Below, one piece after another: positions 61,779-64,000 of a stretch of DNA of 64,000 nucleotides. The notes beneath the pieces were generated by a model. The model did no database searches. It was not told where the DNA came from and worked only from the letters and a program-made list of their open reading frames with translations. The position numbers and the translations under genes are program-made. The stretch covers positions 5,001-69,000 of the forward strand of contig JAQGDQ010000124.1 in assembly GCA_030141605.1 (NCBI GenBank), given 5' to 3'. The stretch's first letter is position 1, and every line of letters starts with the position of its first letter. Source of the DNA: Tubiluchus corallicola (Eukaryota > Priapulida > Priapulimorpha > Priapulimorphida > Tubiluchidae).

Positions 61779-61800
61779 GTAGCTAGTAGCTACTAGCTAC
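61779..61800. repeat. 22-bp perfect palindrome
   Basis: GTAGCTAGTAGC followed by TACTAGCTAC equals its own reverse complement over all 22 bases. It lies about 730 bp upstream of the PWP2 start codon. Confidence 0.9.
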
Positions 61801-62742
61801 GTTTATGCGTAGCGGTTAGGACAATCTCTGCAGACAACAAGTTCGGTATGGGCAGCCCAAATAACGCATTGGTGATTTCGCTTATCTTTTTAGCTTTTAC
61901 CAATTTTTCACCTTGTAAGCACCTTGAGTTCGGTATCAAATTTTAATTAATTGGGGGTTTGTAACAATTTGTTTAATTACCACAAGATTGTAATAATTTG
62001 TTTCCGCACTAATTAATATTAAAATATATAAAAGTGGATTAAATTTGGTGAAGCATCTAGTTTAATTTTAAAAAGTGTAAAAGTTGTAAACATTTTGAAA
62101 AGATCCCATGCAGTGTTTATGAACTTTTGTCAAATCTAGCTTTGCACCAAGTTCAAACCATACTTTGGTATCTTTTTTGTGTATATAGTAAAAACTATTT
62201 GAGTTTTTCGGAGCAACACTTAACCATATAGGATAAGTGCTTGAATGATGTGACAAAAACTTGCTTTTCATAAAATAAGTCATTCCTGCTATAGCTCAGC
62301 TAGGTCTTATATTCAACATGTATTTTAGTTGTCTAATAAGTAATATTATTGTACATTAACGTGTTGACTCTGAATTAATGGTACTATCATTATATTTTAT
62401 TTTATTGAATAAATATTTTATATTTAAATAATTATTTAAAGTAATATTTTAAATTATTATTATTAATTGAACAAGAGAACAGATTGCTACGACTAAGATA
62501 AACTTCAATTTCTGCTGCAGGATTTGGGCCGCCTGTGCACCATCTTAAACGATTTATTACACCACTACACTAAAAAAAACGACATACAAAGGACGTTGTA
62601 AATGTAATATTTATAAAGTAATTGGTAAATACCGCACCTGCCCGTGTGCACTGTATCATAGGTTGGACCAAGTACCACACTGTGCGGAAGATGGGCAGGT
62701 AAGGCAACTGGCGTCCAACAAAAGAATCAATTGAATTCAATC

Positions 62743-63240
62743 TTGTTTATTACACATATACGGCTTAACAAGTCGCTGGCATAAAAAGAAAAGACTTAAC
62801 TACTGCATTTACAAAAATTATATATACATATCAATCGCTGTTTACAAATAGATATTGACATAGACATGGACATAGCTATAGACATTTTTATAAAAGGAAA
62901 AATAGAAAACTTATAAATTTGCTCACAGTGAATGAAGACATATATAAAAATGAGTATGCAGTGAATATCACATAATTAACATTATTTTCAGAACATTGAT
63001 AGGTAGGCATACTAATATTTACAAAGAGAAGAAAAAGAAGTATTCTGTATATAATTTGATATCTTACTATGTTAAAAAAACAAGAATAAAGGTACTTATT
63101 GTGTTTTCCAAATCATAATGGAAATATTAAAGTTCATCAAAAAAGTACATAATATTGATAAAAATTACTTAATAAACATAATGTAGGAAAATAAATATAT
63201 AAATGTACATTATCAGTGAGTGCAACAGTAAGTATTATGG
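62743..63240 (-). mobile_element. Probable LINE 3' remnant
   Basis: Read on the minus strand the segment ends in GTAATAAACAAGATTGAATT, then CAATTGATTC, a polyadenylation-like signal followed by a short repeat. No coding sequence is seen. The upstream boundary is a guess. Confidence 0.3.
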
Positions 63241-63707
63241 TTATCTTGGGGACTTGAGTCAAATATTATTAGCTAGGGTAATGTAAAAAACACAAGATTA
63301 GACAACTTTAGAGAACGTTTGAAAAGGTGCAATTAGCCAAATATTACAATAATTATTATTAGTTTAATTATTTTTGAGTAATCAGTTGTTGTCTCTTTAA
63401 AGAACATTTTCATAAAATTCTCCTAGCATGATTATCATTAAATTTTGTATCGAAGGCCGAGAATAGGTAGATCACGGTCGATAGTTACACGCATGCCCAC
63501 GTGAGTGTAAATTAATAAAACAGATTTTGATTCGCTGATACAACTATATTTTTGGTACTAACCAATCACGGCTTTTGAAACAAAGTGCAGGACCGCATGA
63601 TTCAGGTCATTCATGTCGCCCATTTCTCTGCTATTTTCTTCAAGAACATCTGACTTTTTTCCTTCGCGGTTTTATTTTCATTTATTGAATTTTCAACCAC
63701 TGTAAAG

Positions 63708-63774
63708 ATGACAGAACCAATCTACGCGCCTTTCTTTGGTGTTATGGGTGCTTCTGCTGCCATGGTATTCAGTG
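63708..63774 (+). CDS. ATP6V0C: V-type H+-ATPase 16-kDa proteolipid subunit c, first coding exon (gene continues right)
   Basis: ATG at 63708 opens MTEPIYAPFFGVMGASAAMV then FS and a split Gly codon before a GTATGT donor. This is the N-terminus and start of the first transmembrane helix of the V-ATPase c subunit (APFFGVMGASAAMVFS is nearly invariant in animals). Subunit c forms the rotating proteolipid ring of the V0 sector in endosomal and lysosomal membranes. Only 22 full codons are in the window. A short T-rich 5' UTR precedes the ATG. Confidence 0.93.
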
Positions 63775-64000
63775 GTATGTTCATTTAATTTTTACCGAAG
63801 TTGAAACTAAAATTTTCCACATGTTACCATTTGATAATATTAGTGTGGCAGTCAGCTTCTGGAATACGGTGCTAAACATATTATAGTTATTTCGTTACTT
63901 TTGACAATTGCTCAGAAGTTACTATACACTATTTTTGCTCAAGCTACGGTACGGTGTTAAGATTGCAGCAATTCATATTGTATGGATAGCGTTGACCTTG
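63775..64000 (+). other. Start of ATP6V0C intron 1
   Basis: The sequence after the GTATGT donor at 63775 shows no second exon before the window ends. Confidence 0.75.

Larger units (their letters stand above)
61053..63707. other. Divergent intergenic region between PWP2 and ATP6V0C
   Basis: The two genes point away from each other. The PWP2-proximal part (61240-61620) is unusually rich in ACGT/GGACG motifs. A 22-bp palindrome lies at 61779-61800. The ATP6V0C-proximal part has a probable LINE 3' remnant (about 62743-63240) and a CCAAT box (ACCAATCAC at about 63561). Around 62340-62470 the sequence is almost pure A+T. No ORF is supported. Confidence 0.6.

Noticed and set aside
1-64000. CRISPR arrays, prokaryotic operons, riboswitches, defence islands
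   Set aside because: The window is animal nuclear DNA with spliceosomal introns. The only regular array is a minisatellite with no spacers.

Overview
The window is nuclear DNA of an animal. Genes are split by spliceosomal GT-AG introns, the DNA is AT-rich, there are no operons or ribosome-binding sites, and the introns are full of MITEs, SINEs and LINEs. The encoded proteins (a thioester-protein/CD109-like protein, PWP2, NDUFS3, V-ATPase subunit c) are metazoan in character and their sequences resemble deuterostome versions. I suspect an invertebrate deuterostome such as a tunicate, but the sequence alone does not prove this.

Layout. (1) 2055-25113, minus strand: the first 14 coding exons (586 codons, every splice phase consistent) of a secreted alpha-2-macroglobulin/CD109/TEP-family protein. 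Its thioester half lies beyond the left edge. (2) 25114-31841: intergenic, with tRNA-derived SINEs arranged head to head, a GTCA-rich stretch and a decayed LINE on the minus strand. (3) 31842-32645, plus strand: an uninterrupted NDUFS3 gene (complex I 30-kDa subunit). (4) 33388-61052, minus strand: a complete 20-exon PWP2 gene (UTP-B subunit of the SSU processome), 918 residues, convergent with NDUFS3. Intron 10 carries a nearly full-length CR1/L2-like LINE on the opposite strand. Intron 9 carries a recent 0.75-kb tandem duplication that copied the start of exon 10. Intron 14 holds a 16 x 19-bp minisatellite. (5) 61053-63707: intergenic space between PWP2 and the next gene. (6) 63708-63774, plus strand: first coding exon of the V-ATPase 16-kDa proteolipid (ATP6V0C), which continues off the right edge.

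The genes are unrelated housekeeping and immune loci (complement-like defence, respiration, ribosome assembly, proton pumping) and show no sign of working as a system. The distinctive content is the mobile-element record: four hAT-type MITEs with 8-bp target-site duplications, two pogo/Tigger-type MITEs, a 1.1-kb TA-flanked element, a TTAA-flanked piggyBac-like MITE, a SINE family, and several LINE fragments. I did not find a clear undescribed system. The observations most worth following are the partial exon duplication in PWP2, the spaced TAATTA/CAGGTG motif array in the CD109-like gene, and the hammerhead-like motif at 5615-5645.
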